From NCBI GenBank assembly GCA_016742275.1, contig JACVCD010000007.1:62001-126000 (forward strand): 64,000 nucleotides of DNA, read 5' to 3'. The notes below the pieces were generated by a model. That model was not told the DNA's origin and did no database searches. It worked only from the letters and a program-made list of their open reading frames with translations. This DNA comes from Gemmatimonadaceae bacterium (lineage in GTDB: Bacteria > Gemmatimonadota > Gemmatimonadetes > Gemmatimonadales > Gemmatimonadaceae). Made by a program: the position numbers and the translations under genes. Each line of letters opens with the position of its first letter. Within the stretch, counting starts at the first letter, position 1. Of the stretch, positions 9,547-17,941 are shown in pieces.

Positions 9547-10956
9547 TCAGGACGGCAACAACAGCGCAAGTTCGACGTACGCACCCGGCAACGCATCGGG
9601 CACGTACACACCGATCTCCCGACTCTCCGACAACGACTGGGCACACGGTCCTGTCATCGTGAGTTCGAAGTAGACGAGATCCGGTTTTGGCGCGAGTCCG
9701 GAGGGCGGCATCGGCACATGCTCCGTCGGCAGTCCGTTGAATGCACGACGCACCAGTTCGAGTACGAACTTGCTGGCGCATGTCTTGGTCAGACGTTGCA
9801 CCCGATCGATCAACTCGGCGCTCCCCACCTGCGCGCGCACGGCGATAAACCAGCGCACATCGGGCTCGAAGCAGCGCGGATCGGAGACGAGCGCGGTGTG
9901 CAGCACTTCACTCACCTGCTGCAGCGGCATGACCAGTGCGCGCGCGGAAATCACCACATCGAGGTGGATGCGCAGCGCGCGCTCCAGCGCTTCGAATGTT
10001 TCCGTCAGCGCATCGTGATCATAGAGCGGCACGTCACGCGGATGACTCGTCATCGAAAAGGTGCACAACGCACCGGAGAGACGCGCCAGTTCGCTGTAGA
10101 GCTGCTCAGGATGTGCACGGCGTGACAGCAGCAAATGCCGAAGCGGTGCGTCAGCCGAGCGTACCGCGTGCAGCAACCAGCGTGTGGCGAGCTCATTGCC
10201 CACATAGGCAGCCGCGCCACCGGCCGCTGTCGCCGTCGCCTGGGCGAGTGTTGCCGCCAATCCCTGACCCTTGGCTTCCACCAGCGACACGATATCGCGT
10301 GTCAACGCCAACAGCCGATCGCTCGCCGACAGATGCAATGTCGGTGGGATGTAACGCGCATCGAGCTGGTACTGACCACGTCCGTCGCGCGAAATACGCG
10401 CAATCGGTAGTGACGCGTGTCCGTCGGGCAGATCGTCGTCGAAGCGCACCTGGAAGTTGCGCGCCGCGAACTTCACCGGAACCGGATCTTCCCCGGTGGA
10501 TTCATCGACGACGACATCTTCGTCGACGCGAAAACGGGCGTCGCCACCAAACACCGGATCCACGAGATTCGCGGAGTCGGCGCGCCACGGAGCCAGCGTG
10601 AGATACACCACGTGGCTGTCTCGTGTCGGCGAGAAACGCGACGCGACCTCGACCGGCGCCGGGACGGCATCAGCATCGGGCAGGTGAAACACCGTACCAT
10701 CGGGCAGTGCGCCGCGCGCTGACAGTACCGCGAAGGTGCCATTGTGGAGCGCATCATGGTCGATGACCAGTGACGCCAGTCCATAGGCAAACGGATGCAC
10801 CGCGGCCAGTGCGCGGGACACCTGATCTTCGTGATAGCGGCGCTGCGCCTGAAAATGCTGTGGGGTGAGGTGCATGCCATCTTCCCACACCACACGACGT
10901 GCAGGCGGTGACGTCAGATGCACAGGCACGACTCCGGAACAACGGGCATTGGACAC
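9547..10956 (-). CDS. tssK: Type VI secretion baseplate subunit TssK, copy 1
   Basis: This 469-residue protein starts at GTG. It has the TssK N-terminal signature VVWEDGMHLTPQHFQAQ followed by RRYHEDQ, and ends LPGAYVELALLLPS as the family does. TssK trimers link the baseplate wedge (TssEFG) to TssL/TssM. It is first in the tssK-tssL-tssM unit, and a divergent gene starts 184 bp away. A second TssK is encoded at 12972-14318. The two align by eye over the N-terminus (W-x-x-G-x-x-LTP-x-H-x-QAQ) but are clearly diverged. Confidence 0.94.
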   Translation of the reverse strand: MSNARCSGVVPVHLTSPPARRVVWEDGMHLTPQHFQAQRRYHEDQVSRALAAVHPFAYGLASLVIDHDALHNGTFAVLSARGALPDGTVFHLPDADAVPAPVEVASRFSPTRDSHVVYLTLAPWRADSANLVDPVFGGDARFRVDEDVVVDESTGEDPVPVKFAARNFQVRFDDDLPDGHASLPIARISRDGRGQYQLDARYIPPTLHLSASDRLLALTRDIVSLVEAKGQGLAATLAQATATAAGGAAAYVGNELATRWLLHAVRSADAPLRHLLLSRRAHPEQLYSELARLSGALCTFSMTSHPRDVPLYDHDALTETFEALERALRIHLDVVISARALVMPLQQVSEVLHTALVSDPRCFEPDVRWFIAVRAQVGSAELIDRVQRLTKTCASKFVLELVRRAFNGLPTEHVPMPPSGLAPKPDLVYFELTMTGPCAQSLSESREIGVYVPDALPGAYVELALLLPS

Positions 10957-11140
10957 ACCATGCGCGGGCGGGACGGGGCTGGCAGGAGGTGGTGGTGCCG
11001 GGGGTGACCGCGTGACACGATGCAGCCACGATATACGTTGCGCACAACCTGCGTCGCGTGAACAATTGAAGAATACATCAGCGTGACGGTTGTCGCGTCA
11101 TTTCAGACGTCGCCGTTCGCATCACAGGGATTGTCCGGAC

Positions 11141-12856
11141 ATGAGCGACGATTTCAATACACGCTACCGCCTGCTCAAGTGCGTGGCGGTGGCCGATGGT
11201 ATTCGCACACACAACGCGCAGGAGTTGGCGACGGGGCGCGTGGTGATGGTGCATCTGGCCGATGCGGCAGGCCCCGATGATGTCGATCGGTTGCGACTGC
11301 AACTCGGACGCCTGTCAGGTCCGGACAAGAATCGTGTGCTGGAGACAGCCACGCTGCCGTCGGGCTTTGCCATCGTCACCGAATTTCTGGCGGGACTGCA
11401 GTCATTTCCGGGATGGCTGACGAGCAAGGCGGGGCCGGCCGGTGCTGGGCCGGTGACCGAAGCCGTTACCGCGCCAACACAGCTCCCGCCGGTGCCGGAG
11501 CCTGCGCTGGAGTCCGTGCCATTGGCACCACCTCCAGCCCCGCCAACACCTGAGCCGACACTGTCGCCGCTGATGGCGGAGCCGAGTGGTAGCCAGCCGA
11601 TCGTAGTTCCGCCGGCTGAACATCCGCCACGAATAGAACACTTGCAGGACACTATGGAGACAATTGCGACTCCTGCGCGTCCAATCGAGGCAATTCCGCA
11701 GGCGCCGGTGCCTGCACCGCCCGCCGCCCCAGGCGCTTTTACCCAGATGTTCGGCGCCCCGCAAATCCCGTCCGCGCCAGCCGCTCCATCTACTCCTCCC
11801 GCCGCCACAGCTTCCGCACCATTCGCTTCCGCCCCACCCGCTCCCGCAGTTCCCCCAACCCCCCCGCCAGCCCCAGCCCCGGCTGCCCCGGCTCCCGGCG
11901 CCTTCACCCAGATGTTCGGCGCCCCCAGTATCCCCCAAGCGACGCCACCGGCCGTACCGCCAGCCGCGCCACCAGCTGCAGCTCCCTCCGCCCCTCCGGC
12001 TGAACCAGGCCTGCGGATCTCGCAGGTGGCGCCGGTCATTATTCCGCCGCCACGGTTTGATACACCACCGCAGCCGGCCCCTGCTGTTCAGCCACCGACC
12101 ATGCCGGCGTCAGCGCCGCCGCTTGCTCCACCTCCTGCCGCTCCCAGCGGACCCGGCGACTTCACCCGCATGTTCTCGGCGCCCGTCACCGCCGCGCCCA
12201 TGCCGTCGTCACCACCGCCCTCACCGGTGGCACCTCCCGCGCCATCTTACGGAGCGCCTCCAGCCGGTTCACAGCCGAACTATGGCGCTACTTCACCGAG
12301 CTGGGGAACCGCGCCATCGTCTCCATCGCCACTGTTCGGTAGCGCACCACCAGCAGCCGGCTCGTCGCCAGCGGCACCGCTACCACTCCCCCCGCTGCCA
12401 TCAGCTCCACCGGCGGCCAGCCCACCGCCAGCTGCCGCTTCGGCGCCTGCCGCACCGCTGTTTGGCGATTCACCTGCCATCCTGCCGCCGCCGATTTTTG
12501 CCCAAAGCGCATCAGGTGCGACCCCGCTCTCACCCATGGGAGGCGCCGCCGCGCCCAGCACGAGCAAGGGCCCGAGCGACTTCACGCGCATGATCAGCAA
12601 GGCACCGGCACCAGTCGTTCCGGAGGCCGCGCCGCCACCAGCCCCCAAGGCCGCAGCGGCACCGGCCAAGAAAGCCATTCCGCTCGCGCCCATTCTCATC
12701 GTCAACGCCGTCATCATCGTGGCGCTGCTCGTGTGGGTGTTCGTCCTGCGCAAACCCGCACCGCCGACGTCCGTGCCAGCCACTCCCAAGGCGCCGACCG
12801 TCGCTGCTCCCAAGGTGACGGCTCCAACAGTCACGCCCCCCAAGGTCACCCCATAG
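11141..12856 (+). CDS. T6SS-locus Pro/Ala-rich membrane protein with four FT[QR]M motifs
   Basis: I place the start at 11141 (MSDDFNTRYRLLKCVAVADG), 17 codons inside the longest frame. Residues 1-95 form a compact domain. Its first strands (YRLLKCVAVADGIRTHNAQ...GRVVMVHL) recall a kinase N-lobe without a Lys/Asp catalytic set. About 400 residues of Pro/Ala-rich linker follow. Embedded in it are four near-copies of [AGS]-[AD]-F-T-[QR]-M-[FI] at bases 11731-11760, 11896-11925, 12151-12180 and 12571-12600. A single membrane helix (ILIVNAVIIVALLVWVFVL, near base 12690-12750) and a short Pro/Thr tail end the protein. I do not recognise the family. Its position inside the T6SS locus between two tssK genes suggests a regulatory or scaffold role. 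The Thr in each motif could be a kinase target (inference). Confidence 0.75.
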   Translation: MSDDFNTRYRLLKCVAVADGIRTHNAQELATGRVVMVHLADAAGPDDVDRLRLQLGRLSGPDKNRVLETATLPSGFAIVTEFLAGLQSFPGWLTSKAGPAGAGPVTEAVTAPTQLPPVPEPALESVPLAPPPAPPTPEPTLSPLMAEPSGSQPIVVPPAEHPPRIEHLQDTMETIATPARPIEAIPQAPVPAPPAAPGAFTQMFGAPQIPSAPAAPSTPPAATASAPFASAPPAPAVPPTPPPAPAPAAPAPGAFTQMFGAPSIPQATPPAVPPAAPPAAAPSAPPAEPGLRISQVAPVIIPPPRFDTPPQPAPAVQPPTMPASAPPLAPPPAAPSGPGDFTRMFSAPVTAAPMPSSPPPSPVAPPAPSYGAPPAGSQPNYGATSPSWGTAPSSPSPLFGSAPPAAGSSPAAPLPLPPLPSAPPAASPPPAAASAPAAPLFGDSPAILPPPIFAQSASGATPLSPMGGAAAPSTSKGPSDFTRMISKAPAPVVPEAAPPPAPKAAAAPAKKAIPLAPILIVNAVIIVALLVWVFVLRKPAPPTSVPATPKAPTVAAPKVTAPTVTPPKVTP

Positions 12857-12891
12857 GGGCAAACGCCAGAAGCAATGGCGCCAAAGGCAGA

Positions 12892-12929
12892 CGCCGGTTC
12901 ACTGAGCTTGAAGCATCAGCGAACCGGCG
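12892..12929. terminator. Hairpin between convergent genes
   Basis: An inverted repeat of 14 bp with one mismatch (12892-12905 and 12916-12929) encloses a 10-nt loop. It sits between the Pro-rich gene and tssK2. There is no T-tract, so termination is only likely, not certain. Confidence 0.5.
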
Positions 12930-12971
12930 CGCCTGACAACGCACAACACGCTCGTTCAGCGGTTCAGCAAC

Positions 12972-14318
12972 TCACCGCAACACAATCACCAGTTCGAAAC
13001 GCGCGTCCACCAATTCGGCCGGCACATACACGGCCAAATTGCGGGCGCGCGCAATGGCATCCCACGCCGCGCCGGCCTTGCGAATCGCGAAGTACTGGAA
13101 GTCGAGCTTGACCGGTACGGCTGGCGGCGGCGCTGACACATGCGCGAGTTCGATACCCGGCAGGGCCTGACGAATGAGCGTGTCGACCACATCGGCCGAG
13201 CCCACCTTGCAGCCCTGCAGCACCTTCGGGATGAGCTCCTGTTGCCGCATGTTCGCACTCACGGCCAGGAACCATTGTGGCGCGTCCAGCCACGTCGGCT
13301 GATCGATGGCCACCGCATGCAGTGTCGGTCGCACCGGCTTGAGCGGCAGCGACACGGCGCTATCCACCACCGCGCCATCGAGCAGCTGATACAGCCTACG
13401 CTCGAGCTCGGCGAATCCGTCACCCAGGCGCATGTGATCGTACGTCGGCAGCGTACGAGCATCGGCGTGCGTGGCAAACGCCGAGAGCGCACCGACCAAT
13501 GCGAGCATCGCTTCCCAGAGGCGCGACGGGTGTCCACGCCGCACATCGTGCAGGTGGCGAATGGCCGGCAGATGCGTGTTGATCGTGTAGAGAAGCCAGA
13601 AACTTCCGACATCCGCCACGGAGAAATCGGCCAGATCCTGATTGCGCTGACGGCGGCTGCCGGAGAGTGAAGCACTGCGCGCCGACAACCGCTCCACGAG
13701 ACGGCGGGCCAGACCCATGAGCCATTCGTTGGCCGCCACGTCAAGCAGCGGTGGTACATAGCCGCGATCCAGTGACAACTCACCCGATGTCGAACGCTCG
13801 AGACGAGCGATCGGCAACGTGGTGTACCCTTCGAGACTCTCTCCCTCGACAACCAGTCGCAGACTGGGTGGCGCCACCTGGATGGGGCGCTCGGTCAGAC
13901 CGGTGGTCTCGTCGCGCACGAGTTGTTCGGCCGATTGCCAACGCGTGAGTACCGCGTCGCCGGCATGCGCCACGTTGCGCGCGCCCGGTCGATACTCGGG
14001 CACGGCGAGATAGACGAGCAGTGATCGCTGATCGGCCCCGAACGCGCCGCCCACAGTGCGTGGCGGTGGTGTCGGGCCAGCCAGCGGCGCATCGAATAGC
14101 AATCCATCGGAGAACCGGCCGGCGACCGAGTGCACCACCAACGTGCCACCGCTCAAGGCGTCCAGATCGAATTGCAACTCTCGCACACCCCACGGGCAGA
14201 ACGCGAGTGTCCCCACCTGAAAGGCGAGGACATCCTCGTGGTGACGATCCTGCGCCTGCAGATGGTGCGGGGTGAGTAGCGTCCCCTTGGTCCAGAGCAC
14301 GGGTGGTGTATGTCGCAT
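12972..14318 (-). CDS. tssK: Type VI secretion baseplate subunit TssK, copy 2
   Basis: The start at 14318 (MRHTPPVLWTKG) puts the conserved TssK N-terminus at the right place. The longer in-frame Met at 14450 adds an unlikely leader. The 448-residue protein has LLTPHHLQAQDRHHED, typical of TssK, and ends PAELVDARFELVIVLR. It is diverged from the copy at 9547-10956 and transcribed alone, opposite to tssB. Two paralogues could form mixed or alternative baseplates, or one may have been recruited as an adaptor. Confidence 0.9.
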   Translation of the reverse strand: MRHTPPVLWTKGTLLTPHHLQAQDRHHEDVLAFQVGTLAFCPWGVRELQFDLDALSGGTLVVHSVAGRFSDGLLFDAPLAGPTPPPRTVGGAFGADQRSLLVYLAVPEYRPGARNVAHAGDAVLTRWQSAEQLVRDETTGLTERPIQVAPPSLRLVVEGESLEGYTTLPIARLERSTSGELSLDRGYVPPLLDVAANEWLMGLARRLVERLSARSASLSGSRRQRNQDLADFSVADVGSFWLLYTINTHLPAIRHLHDVRRGHPSRLWEAMLALVGALSAFATHADARTLPTYDHMRLGDGFAELERRLYQLLDGAVVDSAVSLPLKPVRPTLHAVAIDQPTWLDAPQWFLAVSANMRQQELIPKVLQGCKVGSADVVDTLIRQALPGIELAHVSAPPPAVPVKLDFQYFAIRKAGAAWDAIARARNLAVYVPAELVDARFELVIVLR

Positions 14319-14610
14319 GCAGCAAACGTATGCGCCGTCGCGCTGAGACGTGAGAGCCGCCACCATGCAGATACTGACGATTCGGTTCGTCGTCAGTGCT
14401 GCCGCACTTTTGGGACCATCCGAGGACGCACTCCGAAGGTGCCGCGTCACGGCAGCGCACGAGTCTGGTCACGCCAATGGCCAGAACATGTCGTATTGCT
14501 TGACATTGGGCGTTACGTGCTCAACACTTGCGAGTCTCGCGAGCATCCGCATTTGCTTGCGCGATGTCCCCTCCCTTTCCATCCGCCCAGTCCTACCGCC
14601 GGAGTTTGTA
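14319..14610. promoter_or_regulatory. Divergent promoter region tssK2 / tssB operon
   Basis: This 292-bp gene-free stretch separates divergent tssK2 and tssB and must carry the promoter of the main T6SS operon. A possible sigma-70 -35 box TTGACA is at 14500-14505. The matching -10 (AACACT near 14523) is weak. No convincing -24/-12 element was seen. A GGAG ribosome site at 14601-14604 precedes tssB. Confidence 0.4.
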
Positions 14611-15117
14611 ATGGCTGAGAGTACCCAGAAGAAGCTGGAGCGAGTTCGCCCGCCTCGCATTCAGATTTCGTACGAAGTCGAAACCGGCGGCGCCATCGAG
14701 ATGAAGGAACTGCCCTTCCTCATGGGCGTTCTGGGTGACTTCAGTGGCCACGTCACTGAGCCTCTCCCGCGTCTCAAGGATCGCAAGTTCGTCGAGATCA
14801 CGCCCGACAACTTTGACGACACGCTGGCCAGCATGAAGCCGCGTCTGCAGATCGCCGTGGAGAACAAGCTTTCCGACGATCCTGATGCGCCGAAGCTCGG
14901 CATCGAGCTCAACTTCCGCAGCATGGACGACTTCTCGCCCGACGCGGTCGCACGCCAGGTCAAGCCGCTCAAGGAGCTGCTCGATCTCCGCGAAGAACTC
15001 GCCAACCTGCGCGCCAATCTGCAGACCAACGAGAAGCTCGACGAAGTGCTGCAGGATACGCTGGGTGACACGGACAAGATGGCCAAGCTGAAGGCCGAAC
15101 TCGGACTGGAGAGCTGA
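14611..15117 (+). CDS. tssB: Type VI secretion sheath small subunit TssB (VipA)
   Basis: This 168-residue protein has a start supported by GGAG 7 bp upstream. It has the TssB pattern: RVRPPRIQISYEVETGG, then LPFLMGVLGDFSG and KFVEITPDNFDDTL. It ends with LLDLREELANLRANLQTNEKL, the helix that pairs with TssC. TssB and TssC polymerise into the contractile sheath. It is the first gene of the long plus-strand T6SS operon, and tssC follows after 2 bp. Confidence 0.97.
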   Translation: MAESTQKKLERVRPPRIQISYEVETGGAIEMKELPFLMGVLGDFSGHVTEPLPRLKDRKFVEITPDNFDDTLASMKPRLQIAVENKLSDDPDAPKLGIELNFRSMDDFSPDAVARQVKPLKELLDLREELANLRANLQTNEKLDEVLQDTLGDTDKMAKLKAELGLES

Positions 15118-15119
15118 AC

Positions 15120-16601
15120 GTGGCCGACGCACAACAGCAAGCGGCCGGACAGGCCGTCACGACCGATGCCGATCTCTCGCTGCTCGATCAGATCGTTGAG
15201 CAGAGCAAGATGGGCAAGGATGCGCAGTCCAAGAGCAAGGGCAAGGATCTCGTCAAGCGGTTCGTGAGTGAGGTGCTCGAGGGCGCCATCACGATCAATC
15301 GCGACACGGAAACGATGATCAACGCGCGTATCGCGCAGATCGATCATCTCCTGTCGTTGCAGCTCAACGAGATCATGCATCACGCCGAATTCCAGAAGCT
15401 TGAGGGCTCCTGGCGTGGCCTGCAGTATCTCATGAAGCAGAGCGAAACGAGCGCCATGCTGAAGATCAAGGTGCTCAACGTCTCCAAGAAGGATCTGCTG
15501 CGCGATCTGCAGCGCGCGCCGGAGTTCGATCAGAGCGCACTCTTCAAGAAGATCTACGAGGAAGAATACGGCGTCTTCGGTGGCACGCCCTTTGGTGCCA
15601 TGGTCGGCGACTACTACTTCGACAAGAGCGGTCAGGACATCGAGCTGCTCGAGAAGATTTCCAACGTGGCTGCGGCCGCGCACGCGCCGTTCATCAGCGC
15701 CACCGACCCGTCCATGCTCAGCCTCGAAAGCTGGACGGATCTCGACAACCCGCGCGATCTCGCCAAGATCTTCGACAGCACCGAGTACGCGAAGTGGAAG
15801 AGCTTCCGCAGCAGCGAAGACTCGCGCTACGTGGCACTCACCGCCCCGCGCGTGCTCGCGCGTGAGCCGTACGGCAGCGCCACCGTGCCGGTGGAAACGT
15901 TCGGCTATGAAGAGCGGGTGGACGGCACCACGCACGACCACTACTGCTGGATGAATGCGGCCTACGCCATGGCGGCCAACGTCAACAAGGCGTTTGCCTT
16001 GTACGGCTGGTGTGCATCCATTCGCGGTGTGGAGAGCGGCGGTTTGGTGGAACAGCTCCCGGTGCACAACTTCCGCACCGAGTCGGGAGAAGTGGCCATG
16101 AAGTGCCCGACCGAAGTGCAGATCACCGATCGCCGCGAAAAAGAACTCGCCGATCTCGGTTTTGCGCCGCTCGTGCACCAGAAGGGCACGGCCAACGCCG
16201 CCTTCTTCTCCGTGCAATCGACGCAGAAGCCCAAGACCTACGACGATCCGGCAGCGACCAGCAGTGCGCGTATGTCGGCGCAGTTGCCGTACATCTTCGC
16301 CACGTCGCGTTTCGCGCATTTCCTCAAGGTCATGATGCGCGACAAGATCGGCGGATACACCAGCCGCGATCAGATCGACACCTTCCTCAATCGGTGGATC
16401 TCCAACTACGTCGCGGCACCGGGATCCAGTGCGAGTGTCATGCAGAAGCGTCCTCTGTCTGCCGCACGTGTTGATGTAGTCGAAGTGGCAGGCAAGCCCG
16501 GCGCCTATCGCGCCGTCGCGTTCTTGAAGCCGCATTACCAGCTCGATGAACTCGGAGTCTCCATGCGACTCGTGGCAGACCTTCCGCAGCCGGCGAAATA
16601 A
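15120..16601 (+). CDS. tssC: Type VI secretion sheath large subunit TssC (VipB)
   Basis: The 493-residue protein starts at GTG, 2 bp after tssB. It contains the canonical LEGSWRGLQYLM, FGGTPFGAMVGDYYF, a PYG-containing stretch and EFF-like core segments. The C-terminal KPHYQLDELGVSMRLVADLP matches the family end. It builds the contractile sheath with TssB. Confidence 0.97.
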   Translation: MADAQQQAAGQAVTTDADLSLLDQIVEQSKMGKDAQSKSKGKDLVKRFVSEVLEGAITINRDTETMINARIAQIDHLLSLQLNEIMHHAEFQKLEGSWRGLQYLMKQSETSAMLKIKVLNVSKKDLLRDLQRAPEFDQSALFKKIYEEEYGVFGGTPFGAMVGDYYFDKSGQDIELLEKISNVAAAAHAPFISATDPSMLSLESWTDLDNPRDLAKIFDSTEYAKWKSFRSSEDSRYVALTAPRVLAREPYGSATVPVETFGYEERVDGTTHDHYCWMNAAYAMAANVNKAFALYGWCASIRGVESGGLVEQLPVHNFRTESGEVAMKCPTEVQITDRREKELADLGFAPLVHQKGTANAAFFSVQSTQKPKTYDDPAATSSARMSAQLPYIFATSRFAHFLKVMMRDKIGGYTSRDQIDTFLNRWISNYVAAPGSSASVMQKRPLSAARVDVVEVAGKPGAYRAVAFLKPHYQLDELGVSMRLVADLPQPAK

Positions 16602-16651
16602 GTCGTCGGTCAGCTACTCTCAACTAACCACCAGTCATCTAGGAGTTCTCA

Positions 16652-17131
16652 GTGGCGATTTACCTGAAGCTGACGCCCGAAGTGAAGGGCGAAGCCACGG
16701 CCGAAAAGGCCAAGGGCTACATTGTGCTTACCTCCTTCCAGTTCGGCGTCGGCGTCGGCGTGTCGATGGCCGTGGGCAGTGGTAACCGCGAGACGTCGCT
16801 TCCCTCGCTCTCCGAAATCACGGTCACCAAGGGCACGGATGTCGCCTCGACGTCGCTGTTCGAGAGCGTCTGCCTGCGCAAGAACTACACGTCGGCCGAA
16901 ATCATCTTCACCACGATGACGGGTGAAGGAAAGGAAGAGACGTTCCTCAAGTATGATCTCGCCAACGTGATCTTCAGTGGATACAGCGTCTCCAGCGGCG
17001 GCGACCGTCCGTCGGAATCGCTGTCGCTCAACTACACCAAGGTCACGGTGCAGTATCAGCTCGACGAGAACAACAAGCTCAAGTCGGATTCGCCGATCAA
17101 GTCGTGGGATCTCTCGAAGAACACCGCCTGA
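16652..17131 (+). CDS. hcp: Type VI secretion tube protein Hcp (TssD)
   Basis: The 159-residue protein starts at GTG, with an AGGAG ribosome site at about 16640. It has the Hcp beta-barrel pattern: AIYLKLTPEVKGEAT, GYIVLTSFQFGVGVGV, and an ITVTKGTDVASTSLFE loop. It ends LKSDSPIKSWDLSKNTA. Hexameric rings stack inside the sheath and are secreted. A stable hairpin follows the gene, which could raise hcp mRNA relative to downstream genes. Confidence 0.96.
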   Translation: MAIYLKLTPEVKGEATAEKAKGYIVLTSFQFGVGVGVSMAVGSGNRETSLPSLSEITVTKGTDVASTSLFESVCLRKNYTSAEIIFTTMTGEGKEETFLKYDLANVIFSGYSVSSGGDRPSESLSLNYTKVTVQYQLDENNKLKSDSPIKSWDLSKNTA

Positions 17132-17147
17132 TCGCTTGCGGTTGAGC

Positions 17148-17182
17148 CCTGCGCCCGTGTGGTTCTGCCGCACGGGCGCAGG
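17148..17182 (+). terminator. Intra-operon hairpin after hcp
   Basis: A perfect 12-bp GC-rich stem (17148-17159 and 17171-17182) has an 11-nt loop and is followed by a T-containing tract. It lies 17 bp after the hcp stop and 28 bp before tagJ. It may be a partial terminator or mRNA-stabilising structure. Confidence 0.6.
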
Positions 17183-17210
17183 CGTGTCTTGTCCCTTTCC
17201 AAACCCGTAG

Positions 17211-17912
17211 ATGAGCGCCCAAGCCCTGTACGCCGCCGGCCAGCTCGATGCTGCCATTGCGCAGCTCCTCGAGGAGCTCCGGTCGCACCCCGCCGACGCT
17301 GTGCGGCGCACCTTCCTCTTCGAACTCACCAGTTTCGCCGGCGAGTGGGAGCGGGCCCTCCGTCAACTCGACGTCCTGGCCAAGGCTGGACACATGGCCG
17401 AAGCCGGCACGCTGCTCTACCGCTCGGCCGTGCACAATGAACGCGTGCGTGAGCACATGTTCGACACCGGCGATCTCCCCAGCGACCCCGCTCCGGAGCC
17501 GGTTCGAGGCACCCTTAACGGCACACCATTCTCCTCGCTGCGAGACGCCGACCCGCGCATCGGAGCCCGCCTCGAAATCATGGCCGGTGGGCGGTATCTC
17601 TGGCTCCCCTTCGCCCATCTCGCCGCCGTCACCATGGAAGCTCCCGCGCGCCTGCGCGATCTCCATTGGGCACCGGCCCGGGTCGTCGTCGGACCGTCCA
17701 TTCGGGATCAGGAACTGGGCGAAGTCCTTCTTCCGGCGCTGACTGCCGGCGCCTGGCGACACGCCGATGATGCGGTGCGCCTCGGACGCGCGACCGACTG
17801 GGTCGATCTGCCCGACGGCGATTTCGCACCTGTTGGTCAAAAGATCCTGATGGTCGATGAGCGTCCCGTTCCGCTCGTCGATGTGCGTGAGCTCCGCATC
17901 GCCACCGACTGA
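17211..17912 (+). CDS. tagJ: TagJ/ImpE family T6SS accessory protein
   Basis: The 233-residue protein belongs to the ImpE/SciE family. It opens with a TPR-like helical part (LYAAGQLDAAIAQLLEELRSHPAD, RTFLFELTSFAGEWERALRQLDVL). A beta-rich C-terminal domain follows with GGRYLWLPFAHLAAVTMEAPARLRDL and WVDLPDGDFAPVGQKILMVDE. In Pseudomonas, TagJ binds TssB and ClpV and modulates sheath recycling. It lies between hcp and tssA. Confidence 0.9.
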   Translation: MSAQALYAAGQLDAAIAQLLEELRSHPADAVRRTFLFELTSFAGEWERALRQLDVLAKAGHMAEAGTLLYRSAVHNERVREHMFDTGDLPSDPAPEPVRGTLNGTPFSSLRDADPRIGARLEIMAGGRYLWLPFAHLAAVTMEAPARLRDLHWAPARVVVGPSIRDQELGEVLLPALTAGAWRHADDAVRLGRATDWVDLPDGDFAPVGQKILMVDERPVPLVDVRELRIATD

Positions 17913-17941
17913 TTCCGCGTTCGCTCCTCTCATCGCTGGCC

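Noticed and set aside
11164-12039. Gly-rich 291-codon minus-strand frame
   Set aside because: It mirrors the Pro/Ala-rich coding strand; low complexity explains it.
14661-16535. 624-codon minus-strand frame over tssB/tssC
   Set aside because: It is antisense to two clear T6SS sheath genes. Its long length comes from high-GC codon bias, and its translation has no recognisable domain.
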